In this document: positions 9,681 through 17,922 of the stretch, piece by piece
Layout of the letters: each line of letters starts with the position of its first letter
How positions within the stretch are numbered: the stretch's first letter is position 1
NCBI GenBank assembly: GCA_963652335.1
Contig: CAVJSS010000002.1
Location: 62,001 to 126,000 of the forward strand
Origin: UBA4951 sp963652335
Lineage (GTDB): Bacteria; Bacillota_I; Bacilli_A; RFN20; CAG-826
DNA length: 64,000 nt
Reading direction: 5' to 3'
Notes under the pieces: generated by a model
What the model was told of the DNA's origin: nothing
The model's input: only the letters and a program-made list of their open reading frames with translations
The model's database searches: none
Translations under genes and position numbers: made by a program

Positions 9681-10052
9681 ATGAAATATTGTTCTCATTG
9701 CGGTGCTGAACACTGCGACGATGCCGTGATTTGCACAAAATGTGGTTGTGCTTTAGATCCAATCAGCAAAGAAATTAAACCAACCGAAAAGACAAAAGAA
9801 GAAAAATATGCCTTGGCTGGGATGGTTTTAGGCATTATTGGCTTGGCTTGCTCCGGATCTCTTGTTGCCGGCTTGGTTTGTTCGATTCTTGGGATAATCT
9901 TCTCTTCGTTGGCAAGAAAGAAAACAAAAAGCGGTCAAGCGACAGCCGGGCTGATCACCGGCATCATCGGCTTATCGATCACGGCTATTATCATTTTTAT
10001 CGAAATTCTGTATTTCGGATATGTGTTTTGGCTTTTCGCTTTCCTTTGCTAA
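9681..10052 (+). CDS. Zinc-ribbon DUF4190-like membrane protein, paralog 1
   Basis: 123-aa protein with an N-terminal zinc ribbon (CSHCGAEHCDDAVICTKCGC, two CxxC knuckles), a charged linker, and three hydrophobic segments typical of small DUF4190-like membrane proteins (the GLVCSILGIIFSSLARK stretch is diagnostic). Function unknown. Good ribosome binding site ACGGAGG. Paralogs at 17923 and 20146 share the same architecture. Ends at a bidirectional terminator. Confidence 0.75.
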   Translation: MKYCSHCGAEHCDDAVICTKCGCALDPISKEIKPTEKTKEEKYALAGMVLGIIGLACSGSLVAGLVCSILGIIFSSLARKKTKSGQATAGLITGIIGLSITAIIIFIEILYFGYVFWLFAFLC

Positions 10053-10070
10053 GCTATATTTGCTTACCGG

Positions 10071-10097
10071 ACGCCTCCTTGCGCTAGGAGGCGTTTT
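10071..10097. terminator. Bidirectional terminator
   Basis: Perfect 8-bp stem ACGCCTCC/GGAGGCGT with an 8-base loop, followed by TTTC on the plus strand; it lies between two convergent genes and can serve both. Confidence 0.8.
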
Positions 10098-10399
10098 CAA
10101 TCTATGCCCACGATGTTTTTGAAAGATATCTTCATATCGTTTATTTCCAACATTTTATATATCGGATCTATTTTTCTGATTGTTCCTTCGATCTCTTTTA
10201 CGTGTCCCCCAAGATAAACGGAGAGGATCACGACCCCCCCTTGGTAATTAGACAAGGCGTAATTTATCTCATCGGCCTTCGATTCCGAAATCAACGGCTT
10301 GTCTTTGCATTCTCTTTCCTCGTTCATCGAATTCAAAAAGTCGGTTTGGCTGGTCAATGATTTGTAGGCGACCCATTTTTTAATCCCTCTGTCTTTCAT
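10097..10399 (-). CDS. YolD-like protein
   Basis: 100-aa protein beginning MKDRGIKKWVAYKSL, matching the small YolD-like family that accompanies Y-family polymerases of the UvrX type in Firmicutes. Exact biochemical role is not established. ATG 10399 was chosen because AGGAGG lies at the right distance and the start overlaps the polymerase stop by four bases (ATGA), showing translational coupling with the upstream gene. Confidence 0.85.
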   Translation of the reverse strand: MKDRGIKKWVAYKSLTSQTDFLNSMNEERECKDKPLISESKADEINYALSNYQGGVVILSVYLGGHVKEIEGTIRKIDPIYKMLEINDMKISFKNIVGID

Positions 10400-11628
10400 C
10401 GCTTGTGTCCTCCTATTTGCCCATGCCGTTCTTTGATGGTTGAATATGCTAGCGAAGATGAACATCTAAGCACGGCGTTTTCGCCATATAAATCGCTTAT
10501 TAAGTCCAATGTCTTATATAGATTCGTTTCTTTTGGGATATTGCTTATAAGACTTGTTTGATCGTAATCGGATTCGCTTAGCGACGAATACGCGATCGAT
10601 ATATGTCTTATTTGATCTTTTATTGGGCTTTCTATCATCAATTCCCTCATTTCGGTATACAAGAAAGAGGGAGAGTCGCTACAAAACGCCAAGCTACGTT
10701 GCTTGCTATAATACCCAAAACCGAAGCTGCCCAGCGAAATCGATATCCTTCTTGTTTGCATATTCTCCCTTCTAAGCCTTTTGCATAATTCATCGGTCAT
10801 TTCTCTAAGCAAAAGAAGGCATTCTTTTTGGCTATAACCCCTTTTTAAGGTCTGCCCAAGGGTAAGGCTTCTGCTTGTTGGAACATACGCATCTTGGATA
10901 TTCGAATCATCCAATCCGTTTGCCATGTTGTGCAATTGATAGCCGATTATCCCAAATTCGTTTTCCAACAAATCGATCGGAGCATAGGCCAATTCCTTCA
11001 AAGAGCGGATTCCTATCTTTGCTAAATGAGCCGAAATCCCATCGGATATCCCCCAAATTTTGCTTATCGGTTCTATTTTCCATAATTTGTCTTTCACATC
11101 TTCATAGTCCCAATGGGCTATGTATGGAGGCTTTTTCTTCCCTTCGTTATCCAATGCCGCTTTGGCCAAAAACATATTCGGACCTATCCCGGCCGTCGCA
11201 ATCAAGCCTAACTCGTTTTTTACCCTTCGTTGAATGGATGCAATCAGCTGTTCCGCCGATAGTCCGTACATCCTCATATACGGCCCAAGATTGAGAAAGC
11301 ATTCGTCGATTGAATAGACACGCAAATCTTCTTTGGCTACATAATCTAGGAAAATGGAAACCACCTGTGCGCTCATCCGTAGGTAATATGACATCCTTGG
11401 CTGAGCGAATATCATCCCCGGTACGTTTGGGAGATCTTTCTTTCTACATACGTTAGGAACTCCATATTTCTCTTTCAAATAAGGCGTGGCAGACATAACG
11501 ACCGAAGAATCGGATCGATATGGATCGCAACACACCAAAGGGGTCTTAAAAGGATCTAGGTGCCTACACGCGCATTCGCACGAGGCATAGAAACTTTTCA
11601 AATCAATTATTCCGATAACCTTTTCCAT
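10396..11628 (-). CDS. UvrX/UmuC-type Y-family DNA polymerase
   Basis: Error-prone translesion polymerase, 410 aa. Seen: N-terminal IIDLKSFYASCE (first metal-binding Asp and steric-gate region), the catalytic YSIDECFL motif, the GIGPNMFLAK palm segment, a helix-hairpin-helix region (WGISDGISAHLAKIGIRSLKEL), and a C-terminal little-finger domain. The segment SRSLTLGQTLKRGY is typical of UvrX. Forms a two-gene operon with yolD. GGAGAG precedes the ATG. In Bacilli such genes are usually SOS-regulated, but I could not find a convincing LexA box upstream. Confidence 0.9.
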   Translation of the reverse strand: MEKVIGIIDLKSFYASCECACRHLDPFKTPLVCCDPYRSDSSVVMSATPYLKEKYGVPNVCRKKDLPNVPGMIFAQPRMSYYLRMSAQVVSIFLDYVAKEDLRVYSIDECFLNLGPYMRMYGLSAEQLIASIQRRVKNELGLIATAGIGPNMFLAKAALDNEGKKKPPYIAHWDYEDVKDKLWKIEPISKIWGISDGISAHLAKIGIRSLKELAYAPIDLLENEFGIIGYQLHNMANGLDDSNIQDAYVPTSRSLTLGQTLKRGYSQKECLLLLREMTDELCKRLRRENMQTRRISISLGSFGFGYYSKQRSLAFCSDSPSFLYTEMRELMIESPIKDQIRHISIAYSSLSESDYDQTSLISNIPKETNLYKTLDLISDLYGENAVLRCSSSLAYSTIKERHGQIGGHKR

Positions 11629-11918
11629 TTCGCTCTCCGCATAAGGATTTTGAGAGAAAACCTGACGAAGGACCAGTCTTGCAATAAGAAGAACGAGGAA
11701 TGTCCGAAAGAAAAAATCAAAGTCGCATAGATATTTGGGCTCCGTTGGTTCATAAATGCAACCAACTTAAAAAAGAAAAGCCGACGGATTCTTATCCAAA
11801 AACGACATATTTGGTCACTGTAGCAACGTTCGAATATCTAAAAATCCAAGCATTCCATAAAACAGAGCCATCAATTCAAACGTTCGAATCCAACCTTGGT
11901 CCATTATCTTGGTTTGCC
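11629..11918. other. Intergenic region between uvrX-like gene and tRNA promoter
   Basis: About 290 bases in which I see no supportable gene. A forward reading frame from 11700 stays open but runs straight through the tRNA promoter and tRNA, so it is rejected as coding. ACGTTCGA occurs twice (near 11825 and 11879), neither in a recognisable LexA arrangement. Confidence 0.4.
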
Positions 11919-11947
11919 TTGAATAAGGAGGCGTTTGTTCATATAAT
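11919..11947 (+). promoter_or_regulatory. tRNA-Ala promoter
   Basis: TTGAAT (11919-11924), 17-base spacer, perfect TATAAT (11942-11947), with the tRNA starting 12 bases after the -10. Confidence 0.8.
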
Positions 11948-11958
11948 AGCCAAGCCGT

Positions 11959-12034
11959 GGGGCATTAGCTCAGCCGGGAGAGCGCCTCGTTCGCAACGAG
12001 GAGGTCAGCGGTTCGATCCCGCCATGCTCCACCA
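11959..12034 (+). tRNA. tRNA-Ala (anticodon CGC)
   Basis: Full 76-base cloverleaf with encoded CCA: acceptor GGGGCAT/ATGCTCC containing the G3-U70 alanine identity pair, D-stem GCTC/GAGC, anticodon stem CCTCG/CGAGG around loop TTCGCAA (anticodon CGC, reading GCG), and T-loop TTCGATC. The outermost T-stem pair is A49-C65, a mismatch. Confidence 0.95.
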
Positions 12035-12111
12035 AACCCATAAAACAAACACAAATAATATATAAAACATTCGCTAAGCCCTTTCTACCGAGGACAAAAA
12101 ATATAAAAAAT

Positions 12112-12180
12112 GTTACTTTTTCTATTGCAACACGTTACAAAATGTATTAAAGTGTAACTACGAAGGCAAAAAAGAGTAAC
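12112..12180. promoter_or_regulatory. Nested inverted-repeat operator upstream of the lipoprotein gene
   Basis: GTTAC at 12112 and 12134 and GTAAC at 12154 and 12176 form two nested inverted repeats with one centre (12146). The inner pair is GTTAC-N15-GTAAC. Steps of 22 bases separate outer and inner half-sites on each side. The inner repeat overlaps a plausible promoter (TTGCAA 12125-12130, 17 bases, TAAAGT 12148-12153). The same GTTAC-N15-GTAAC occurs before the tetR gene at 13968. Confidence 0.6.
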
Positions 12181-12209
12181 AAAGCCTTCAATTAAAGGAG
12201 GACAAAATT

Positions 12210-13880
12210 ATGAAAGGTAAGAAATTATTGTCCATGGTCTTGGCTGCTTCAGCAGTTGCTGGATTAGCTAGCTGCAACGATACCAATTCGTCTGACCAAT
12301 CCAATGCTTCGTCTGAACTTGGAATGCACATCGGCTTCTATGATGCCAATCAATCAAACGATGAATCGGAGGTGTTCGATTATCTCATCGATGCCCTTAA
12401 AATGTCAGGGAAAAGCCTTATTTCTTCCGCTGTATCCAGCCTGATCTCAGCAGGAATGAACGCCTTGCTCAAGGAAATGGGATATGATACCCGCAGCATA
12501 ACCGACAAGAAGCTCGATCACATTTCCGAGCAAATCGACGCCTTGCAGGCCACGGTGGAAGCTGGCATCCAAAACATCATGAGACAGCAAATCGTCATCC
12601 GCAACGAAACGATAATGAACGAATTGCTTCGCAAGATCAACGAAGTCAGCGGCCCTATTTCCTCCGCTTCAAAAACGCTTAACCAAATCTGCCAAAAAGA
12701 ATTGAGTGGCGAATATTCCGAAGAAACCCTTAAGCAGGAAAGACTCACGTTCGCAAAAGGGATAGACGAACTCAAATTCACATCCCTTACGGCGAACAAA
12801 GTTTGGTATTCGACTAAATTGTTGGCCGAAGCCATCATGACTCCTAGCGCATCCCACGCTTCTTTGACTCTTTGGGATCTATACGAAGACACTTATGGAG
12901 CTATCGAATCTTGGGACTATATGACCATTGCCCCTAGAACCCAATTCATCAGCTACCTTGCCTTCTTAGTCAATGCGATGGCTGAATATTCCAAGGCAGC
13001 CGCCGATTATGAAATCAGCTTGCTTCCTCCTGGCGATTCCAACATCACCACTATCACAGATGGCATCGAGAAGATGGTCGAATCGGTCAACAAATTGAAT
13101 GGGCAATTCCAAGAACAATTGATCGAATTCGAAAAAATCGAAAAGAAGCACGACGAAGAAAAAACCATCACCCACAGAGATCGTTCATTGGATAGCTTTG
13201 GCAACATCGTCGTAACCGATGGTATTTCTCTGTCGACCAGATTGCTTCCGACGACTGTAGGAGAAAGCAATTACAACTACCTTATCTATGATCACGATGA
13301 TGGCGCTAGATGGGTCGATACCGGTGGCGGTCAAGGCTATTGGCAACAATATGTCTATACTCTTGATTGCATCAATATGACCCCAGTCTATGAAAACATC
13401 TTCAACGAATACGTCTCTTATAACACCGCGATGGGATATACGAACTTCACTGACTTCACCATCAAGGATTACTTGGCGACAGCTGGATTCTATTGCAAGG
13501 ACACAGATAAGGAAAACTTCCTTAAGAGCGAAGGCTTCTATGCGAGAATCGGCATCATAAGCGGAGAACGTTCGGGAGGTTGGGACAACTACTATTACGA
13601 TGAAATAGCAGTTAACTACAACTTCAAAACCAGAGACCCAGGCTTTGTGACTTATTCCGAACTCAGCGTCTATCGTTCCTGGCCATGGTCCGACCGTCAA
13701 TACACGACCAAAAACGATCTTGATCACTGGTTCATCAACTTCTTGGATCCTGACCAAAAGACGCTATGTGGCGAAATAACCACGACTGTGATGCCAAAAT
13801 GGGGCGAACAATACCGCGGCTACTCCAAATGGAGCAAGGCGAAAGGAACGTCCGCAACCATTCTCGACGAGCATAAGTAA
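12210..13880 (+). CDS. Putative secreted lipoprotein, unknown function
   Basis: 556-aa protein with a typical lipoprotein signal peptide: MKGKK, a hydrophobic stretch and lipobox LASC, so Cys22 should be lipidated and the protein anchored outside the membrane. I do not recognise the mature domains. The first half is predicted helical: a hydrophobic segment (about residues 68-95, SLISSAVSSLISAGMNALL) is followed by coiled-coil-like helices. The second half is rich in aromatic residues and probably beta-structured (YYYDE, WPWSD). A helical-bundle plus beta-domain layout is seen in some alpha-pore-forming toxins, but this is only a resemblance. Strong AAAGGAGG ribosome binding site; ends in a terminator; tetR lies downstream with a shared operator. 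Confidence 0.7.
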   Translation: MKGKKLLSMVLAASAVAGLASCNDTNSSDQSNASSELGMHIGFYDANQSNDESEVFDYLIDALKMSGKSLISSAVSSLISAGMNALLKEMGYDTRSITDKKLDHISEQIDALQATVEAGIQNIMRQQIVIRNETIMNELLRKINEVSGPISSASKTLNQICQKELSGEYSEETLKQERLTFAKGIDELKFTSLTANKVWYSTKLLAEAIMTPSASHASLTLWDLYEDTYGAIESWDYMTIAPRTQFISYLAFLVNAMAEYSKAAADYEISLLPPGDSNITTITDGIEKMVESVNKLNGQFQEQLIEFEKIEKKHDEEKTITHRDRSLDSFGNIVVTDGISLSTRLLPTTVGESNYNYLIYDHDDGARWVDTGGGQGYWQQYVYTLDCINMTPVYENIFNEYVSYNTAMGYTNFTDFTIKDYLATAGFYCKDTDKENFLKSEGFYARIGIISGERSGGWDNYYYDEIAVNYNFKTRDPGFVTYSELSVYRSWPWSDRQYTTKNDLDHWFINFLDPDQKTLCGEITTTVMPKWGEQYRGYSKWSKAKGTSATILDEHK

Positions 13881-13888
13881 GCGATTAA

Positions 13889-13925
13889 CAATGGGAGCCA
13901 TCGAATATGATGACTCCCATTTTAA
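13889..13925 (+). terminator. Terminator of the lipoprotein gene
   Basis: Stem ATGGGAG/CTCCCAT (13891-13897 with 13914-13920) extended inside by CATC/GATG, followed by TTTTAATT. Confidence 0.8.
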
Positions 13926-13954
13926 TTAAACATAAATTGAAAATATGTATATTA

Positions 13955-13992
13955 TTGATAATAAACTGTTACTGATTTAATATAATTGTAAC
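13955..13992 (+). promoter_or_regulatory. tetR promoter with GTTAC-N15-GTAAC operator
   Basis: GTTAC (13968-13972) and GTAAC (13988-13992) with a 15-base spacer, identical in half-site and spacing to the repeat upstream of the lipoprotein gene. It lies across the likely promoter (TTGATA 13955-13960; -10 TAATAT 13978-13983 or TATAAT 13981-13986), fitting autorepression. Confidence 0.6.
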
Positions 13993-14009
13993 GATATTGG
14001 AGAAAAAAT

Positions 14010-14534
14010 ATGGCTGAGAAAAACATCGAGAAAAAAATAACGGATGCTTTGTTTTCGCTTATGAAGAAAAAGGATTACAAAAGCATATCGATAACCGACA
14101 TAGTAAACGAAGCTGGTTTAAGCAGGGTGACTTATTATCGCCATTTTTCTAGCAAGGAAGAAATAATCATCAAGTTTTTTCAGCTAACCAAAAACGATTT
14201 CATCAACCGACTAGGATTGAATTCCCCCTCTAAAGAAAGTAATTACGAAGTGACAATTTTGGGATTGTTCCTTTTCTTCAAAAGCAACATCAGCATCAAC
14301 AAATGCCTAAAAGAAGCCGGACTTGAAAACGAACTGCTCAAATTCCTTACCGATGAATTCATGACCAATCTTCCAGTCAAGCTTGACAAATATATGGCTT
14401 GTTTCGTAGCCGGCGCTCTTTATAACGTTCTTATCCATTGGCTGGATTCCGATTGCAAAGACCCGATTGATGAAGTGTCCAAGCCGTTTATCGAGATCCA
14501 AAATTTCGTGAGAGAAAAATCCAAAGCGAATTGA
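14010..14534 (+). CDS. TetR/AcrR family transcriptional regulator
   Basis: 174-aa protein with the N-terminal TetR helix-turn-helix (ISITDIVNEAGLSRVTYYRHFSSKEEII, residues about 25-52) and a short helical ligand/dimer domain. Starts at ATG with TTGGAGA upstream. The promoter holds an inverted repeat also found before the lipoprotein gene, so the likely targets are itself and that lipoprotein. The ligand is unknown. Confidence 0.9.
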   Translation: MAEKNIEKKITDALFSLMKKKDYKSISITDIVNEAGLSRVTYYRHFSSKEEIIIKFFQLTKNDFINRLGLNSPSKESNYEVTILGLFLFFKSNISINKCLKEAGLENELLKFLTDEFMTNLPVKLDKYMACFVAGALYNVLIHWLDSDCKDPIDEVSKPFIEIQNFVREKSKAN

Positions 14535-14564
14535 GCTTCTTCGATCTGAACCAAGCGTGGTTCA

Positions 14565-15245
14565 TCAACATGTCGGATCTTGCTTTATTTTCTTTAAAAA
14601 CGAAGGCCAATCAGCCACAATACCAATCGCATATTCACCCTTTTGTCTTTCTAACTTTTTGGAAGCCTCATCCATGACGGCATAAGTCACAAATCCGGCC
14701 TCATAAGCGCTTTTCAATCCAGTGGGCATATCTTCGAAAACGATTGTTTCATCGGGGTTGAAGCCCAATCTTTTTGCGGCCTCTAAATATATATCGGGAT
14801 GATTTTTGTTTTTCTTGACGTCCGCGACATTTATTTTGGTTGTGAAGTATTTGTTCAGGTTCAATCTTTCTAAGCTTGGCTCGAATAATTCGGGGTCGCC
14901 TGCGGTGGCTAACGCTAACTTGATTCCGTTATCATGAAAATATCTTATGACTTCCAAAACGCCTTCTTTTAACGGCAACACATTGGCATATGCGTCTTTG
15001 GCCATGGACATCCATTCGCTTGCCAATTCTTCGTCGGTTCCTTCGATCCCATATTTTTCCCTGGTTATCTTGGCGGCGCCTTTTAAGTTTGTGTGGGCGA
15101 TATCTTCAAGATAGGTTGATGGATAAGGAACGTTTCTTTTAGCGAAAAAGGCGATGTCTATTTCGTGCCACAAATCGCCGCTATCCAATATGGTTCCATC
15201 GTAGTCGAATACTATCGCCTTTATTTCTCTGCCATCGATTTTCAT
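14565..15245 (-). CDS. HAD-superfamily hydrolase (beta-phosphoglucomutase-like)
   Basis: 226-aa phosphatase/phosphomutase-type enzyme: nucleophile motif FDYDGTILDS, motif II LATAGD, a lysine-containing KNKNHPDIYLEAAKRLG motif, and the metal-binding VFEDMPTGLKSAYEAG. The helical cap after the first motif marks subfamily I. The substrate cannot be told from sequence. ATG 15245 gives MKIDGREIKAIVFDYDGT; an in-frame ATG at 15287 would add 14 residues. No strong ribosome binding site at either. Confidence 0.85.
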   Translation of the reverse strand: MKIDGREIKAIVFDYDGTILDSGDLWHEIDIAFFAKRNVPYPSTYLEDIAHTNLKGAAKITREKYGIEGTDEELASEWMSMAKDAYANVLPLKEGVLEVIRYFHDNGIKLALATAGDPELFEPSLERLNLNKYFTTKINVADVKKNKNHPDIYLEAAKRLGFNPDETIVFEDMPTGLKSAYEAGFVTYAVMDEASKKLERQKGEYAIGIVADWPSFLKKIKQDPTC

Positions 15246-15299
15246 TTGCTTAATGATAAACAAACTTCGAATGGTGGGCAAAACCATTGTTTGGGTAAT

Positions 15300-16454
15300 T
15301 CAATCCTTCAAAGCCTTGGCTAATTGAACGATCTGTTCTTTGTTTCCCTCATTCATCGAAGACAATATCTTAACCGTTGGTTCAACATAGGCTAAGTTTT
15401 TGCAATTTGCCAATTTGTCTTTGATGACACGTGCCGCCATAGGTGCCCAAGAACCGTTTTCGATCAATCCGATCTTTTTGTTTTGGAAGTTTCGTTCGAC
15501 CAACCCGTTCAAGAATTCGTTCATGAACGGGAAGACGCTCCCATTGTAGGTAATGCTGGCTAAAACGATCTTGCCGTATCTGAAGGCATCTTCTATATCT
15601 TCGGCCATGTCGGTTCTGGCTAAATCGTTGACGACGACTTTCTTGCACCCCTCTTCTTCTAGCTTTTTGGATAGGAAATCGACGGCTTTTTTCGTGTTTC
15701 CATAGACGGAATCATAGAAAATGGCCACGCCCTCTGATTCGGTTTCGTATGAAGACCAAATGTCATAAAGCTTTAGATAATGTTTCAAATCATCTTCCAA
15801 GATTGGCCCATGAAGAGGGCAAATGGATCTGATTTCCAAATTGGCCGCTTTCTTAAGGACAGCTTGGACTTGAGGACCGTATTTCCCAACTATTCCGATG
15901 TAATAACGTCTGGCTTCGCAATCCCATTCGTCATCTTTTGAATCTAAAGCTCCAAATTTGCCAAAGGCATCGGCAGAGAACAATATTTTGTCGGTCGAAT
16001 CGTAAGTGAACATGACCTCTGGCCAATGGACCATCGGGGCAAAAACGAAATTAAGGATGTGCTTGCCAAGTTCCAATTTGTCCCCGTCTTTCACGACTAA
16101 TTTGTTTTTGATCTCAGTATGGAAAAACTGTTCCATCATCTTGATGGCTTTTTGGTTGGAGACGACTATAGCGTCAGGATAGGCCTCCAAAAACGTTATG
16201 ATGTTGGCTGAGTGGTCTGGCTCCATATGTTGGACGACCAAATAAGTCGGTTTCCTGCCGTTTAAGGCCGTTTTTATGTTGTTTAGCCATTCTTCTCCGA
16301 AATGTTCATCAACCGTGTCCATCACGGTAATTTTTTCATCCAAGATGATATAAGAATTATAGGATATTCCATCTGGCACTTTGTAATATCCTTCGAACAA
16401 GTCAATGCTGTGGTCATTGACTCCGACATAGATTATGTCTTTTGAGTTTTTCAT
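15300..16454 (-). CDS. A-type flavoprotein / flavodiiron protein
   Basis: 384-aa enzyme that reduces O2 to water (or NO to N2O) to protect anaerobes. Seen: metallo-beta-lactamase diiron domain with HMEPDH (residues 76-81), the MVHWPE and FSADAFG ligands and LHGP; then a flavodoxin domain with the FMN loop YDSVYGNTKKA. ATG 16454 has AGGAGG 6 bases upstream. Electrons would come from rubredoxin or a similar carrier, not encoded nearby. Divergent from rmuC; the intergenic region holds a symmetric GGGTATCCA repeat. Confidence 0.93.
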   Translation of the reverse strand: MKNSKDIIYVGVNDHSIDLFEGYYKVPDGISYNSYIILDEKITVMDTVDEHFGEEWLNNIKTALNGRKPTYLVVQHMEPDHSANIITFLEAYPDAIVVSNQKAIKMMEQFFHTEIKNKLVVKDGDKLELGKHILNFVFAPMVHWPEVMFTYDSTDKILFSADAFGKFGALDSKDDEWDCEARRYYIGIVGKYGPQVQAVLKKAANLEIRSICPLHGPILEDDLKHYLKLYDIWSSYETESEGVAIFYDSVYGNTKKAVDFLSKKLEEEGCKKVVVNDLARTDMAEDIEDAFRYGKIVLASITYNGSVFPFMNEFLNGLVERNFQNKKIGLIENGSWAPMAARVIKDKLANCKNLAYVEPTVKILSSMNEGNKEQIVQLAKALKD

Positions 16455-16494
16455 AAAAACCTCCTGGTTTTTTTGCACCGCTAGTATAACCGAT

Positions 16495-16570
16495 TGGATA
16501 CCCTCTAGATAGATAAATGCTTAACGCAATCAAGAATGTTAGCCAAAGGGTATCCATCGTGTGATAATTC
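16495..16570. promoter_or_regulatory. Divergent fprA/rmuC promoter region with 9-bp inverted repeat
   Basis: TGGATACCC (16495-16503) and GGGTATCCA (16548-16556) are perfect inverted repeats. Read in each transcription direction, GGGTATCCA ends exactly 6 bases before a -10-like hexamer: TATACT on the minus strand (16483-16488) and GATAAT on the plus strand (16563-16568). Neither promoter has a good -35, suggesting activator control. Confidence 0.5.
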
Positions 16571-16590
16571 TATGAAAAGAGGTAAAAAAC

Positions 16591-17829
16591 ATGGAAATCG
16601 CAATCATCGTCCTTCTATCTATCGTTTTAGTGGCAATCGTTGTTTTAATCATCGTTTTATCGACCAAAAAGCATCCTGAAGTCGACAGCAAAGAACTGGC
16701 CGCCAATCGCGAGCAAAACATCATCAATTCAGTTTCTTCCGTCAAAGAGAGCATTCCGCTTTTGGTGAAAAATGCGATTCTCAACGAAATGGTTCAAATC
16801 AACAAAGACGTTCAATCTTCCTCTGAGAAGAACCAAAAAGCTTTGTTCGAATTCCAAGAGAAAATCGAAAGGAAGCTCGATGAAAAGATCGATTCTCTTA
16901 ATAAGAAGGTCGACACGAATCTCAATGACATAAAAGAAAAGGTAGACAAATCTTTGATCGATGGATTCAAAGGAACGGGTGACTCCATGGCCCAACTTCA
17001 AAAGGCTTTGGGCGAGATGAGCCATGCCCAAGAAAACATCAAAGCCTTATCGGGTGAAGTAATATCATTGAAATCGGTCTTAAGCAACAATCAAGGCCGC
17101 GGACGTTTTGGCGAAATCCAGCTTGAAATGCTTCTTGCCTCGATGTTTGGCGAACCCAACAAAGGCGTTCTATATGATGTCCAATATAAACTGACCGATC
17201 AGCTTAAGCCTGATGCGGTGGTTTTCATGGACGGAGAAGCCAACGGAGATGCGATTCTTTGCATTGATTCGAAATTCGCCATCCATGGATATGACAGCCT
17301 TTTCGACAATTCTTCGGAATTGACTCGCGAAGAAAAAGACGTGATGAAGAAAAACTTCAAAAACGCATTAAAGTCCCAAATAGATGAGGTATCCAAATAC
17401 GTGATCGATGGGAAAACGTTGAACACGGCGATAATGTTCATCCCTAATGATGGGATATTTGCCTTCGTGGAAAACGAATATCCAGATTTGAGCGAATATG
17501 CGCGCAGACAATCCGTCGTTATGACCTGCCCAACGATCATCCAGCCTTTGATCGCGGCATTGAGGGTTATCCAAAACGATTCCAAGAAGAACAAGAATTT
17601 GATGAAGATCAATGATGCTCTTGCGGCCCTTGGCAAAGAATTCAAGCGTTTCGCAGATCGCTGGGATTCATTGGAAAAGACAATATCATCCCTTTCCAGC
17701 AAATCGAATTATTTTAATACGACAGTCAAAAAACTTGATGACAAATTCAAGAAAATATCAGGTGGAGTTATTGAACGCATTGACTTCGATGAGAATGGTA
17801 ATGATGTAGTAGAAAACAATGAAAAATAA
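16591..17829 (+). CDS. rmuC: DNA recombination protein RmuC
   Basis: 412-aa protein: one N-terminal membrane helix (about residues 3-25), a long coiled coil (about 40-150), then the RmuC domain with NNQGRGRFGEIQLEMLL, DAVVFMDGE, ILCIDSKFAI and MFIPNDGIFAFVENEYPDL. RmuC limits recombination at inverted repeats and resembles restriction-endonuclease-fold proteins. AGAGGT precedes the ATG. Confidence 0.93.
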   Translation: MEIAIIVLLSIVLVAIVVLIIVLSTKKHPEVDSKELAANREQNIINSVSSVKESIPLLVKNAILNEMVQINKDVQSSSEKNQKALFEFQEKIERKLDEKIDSLNKKVDTNLNDIKEKVDKSLIDGFKGTGDSMAQLQKALGEMSHAQENIKALSGEVISLKSVLSNNQGRGRFGEIQLEMLLASMFGEPNKGVLYDVQYKLTDQLKPDAVVFMDGEANGDAILCIDSKFAIHGYDSLFDNSSELTREEKDVMKKNFKNALKSQIDEVSKYVIDGKTLNTAIMFIPNDGIFAFVENEYPDLSEYARRQSVVMTCPTIIQPLIAALRVIQNDSKKNKNLMKINDALAALGKEFKRFADRWDSLEKTISSLSSKSNYFNTTVKKLDDKFKKISGGVIERIDFDENGNDVVENNEK

Positions 17830-17867
17830 CGTAAACTGACGCATTTTGAAAAAAAATATAAAAATTG

Positions 17868-17922
17868 TTTACGTGCATAGGTTAGAATTAGATAATAGAA
17901 AAATAAAGGAGGGGAATTCCCC
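17868..17922 (+). promoter_or_regulatory. Promoter and SD-overlapping palindrome of zinc-ribbon paralog 2
   Basis: TTTACG (17868-17873), 17 bases, GATAAT (17891-17896). The -35 is one arm of an inverted repeat CGTAAAC (17830-17836)/GTTTACG (17867-17873). Directly before the ATG, GGGGAATTCCCC (17911-17922) is a perfect palindrome that contains the end of the AAGGAGGGG ribosome binding site and could fold to hide it. Confidence 0.5.

Noticed and set aside
11820..11890. Possible LexA/SOS boxes (ACGTTCGA twice) upstream of the UvrX-like gene
   Set aside because: The GAAC-N4-GTTC spacing needed for a Firmicutes LexA box is not met.
11700..12065. Forward open frame of 121 codons
   Set aside because: It reads through a strong tRNA promoter and the whole tRNA-Ala and resembles no known protein.
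16495..16556. GGGTAT as a SigB-type -10
   Set aside because: No GTTTAA-like element lies 12-15 bases upstream in either direction, and a separate -10 fits better.
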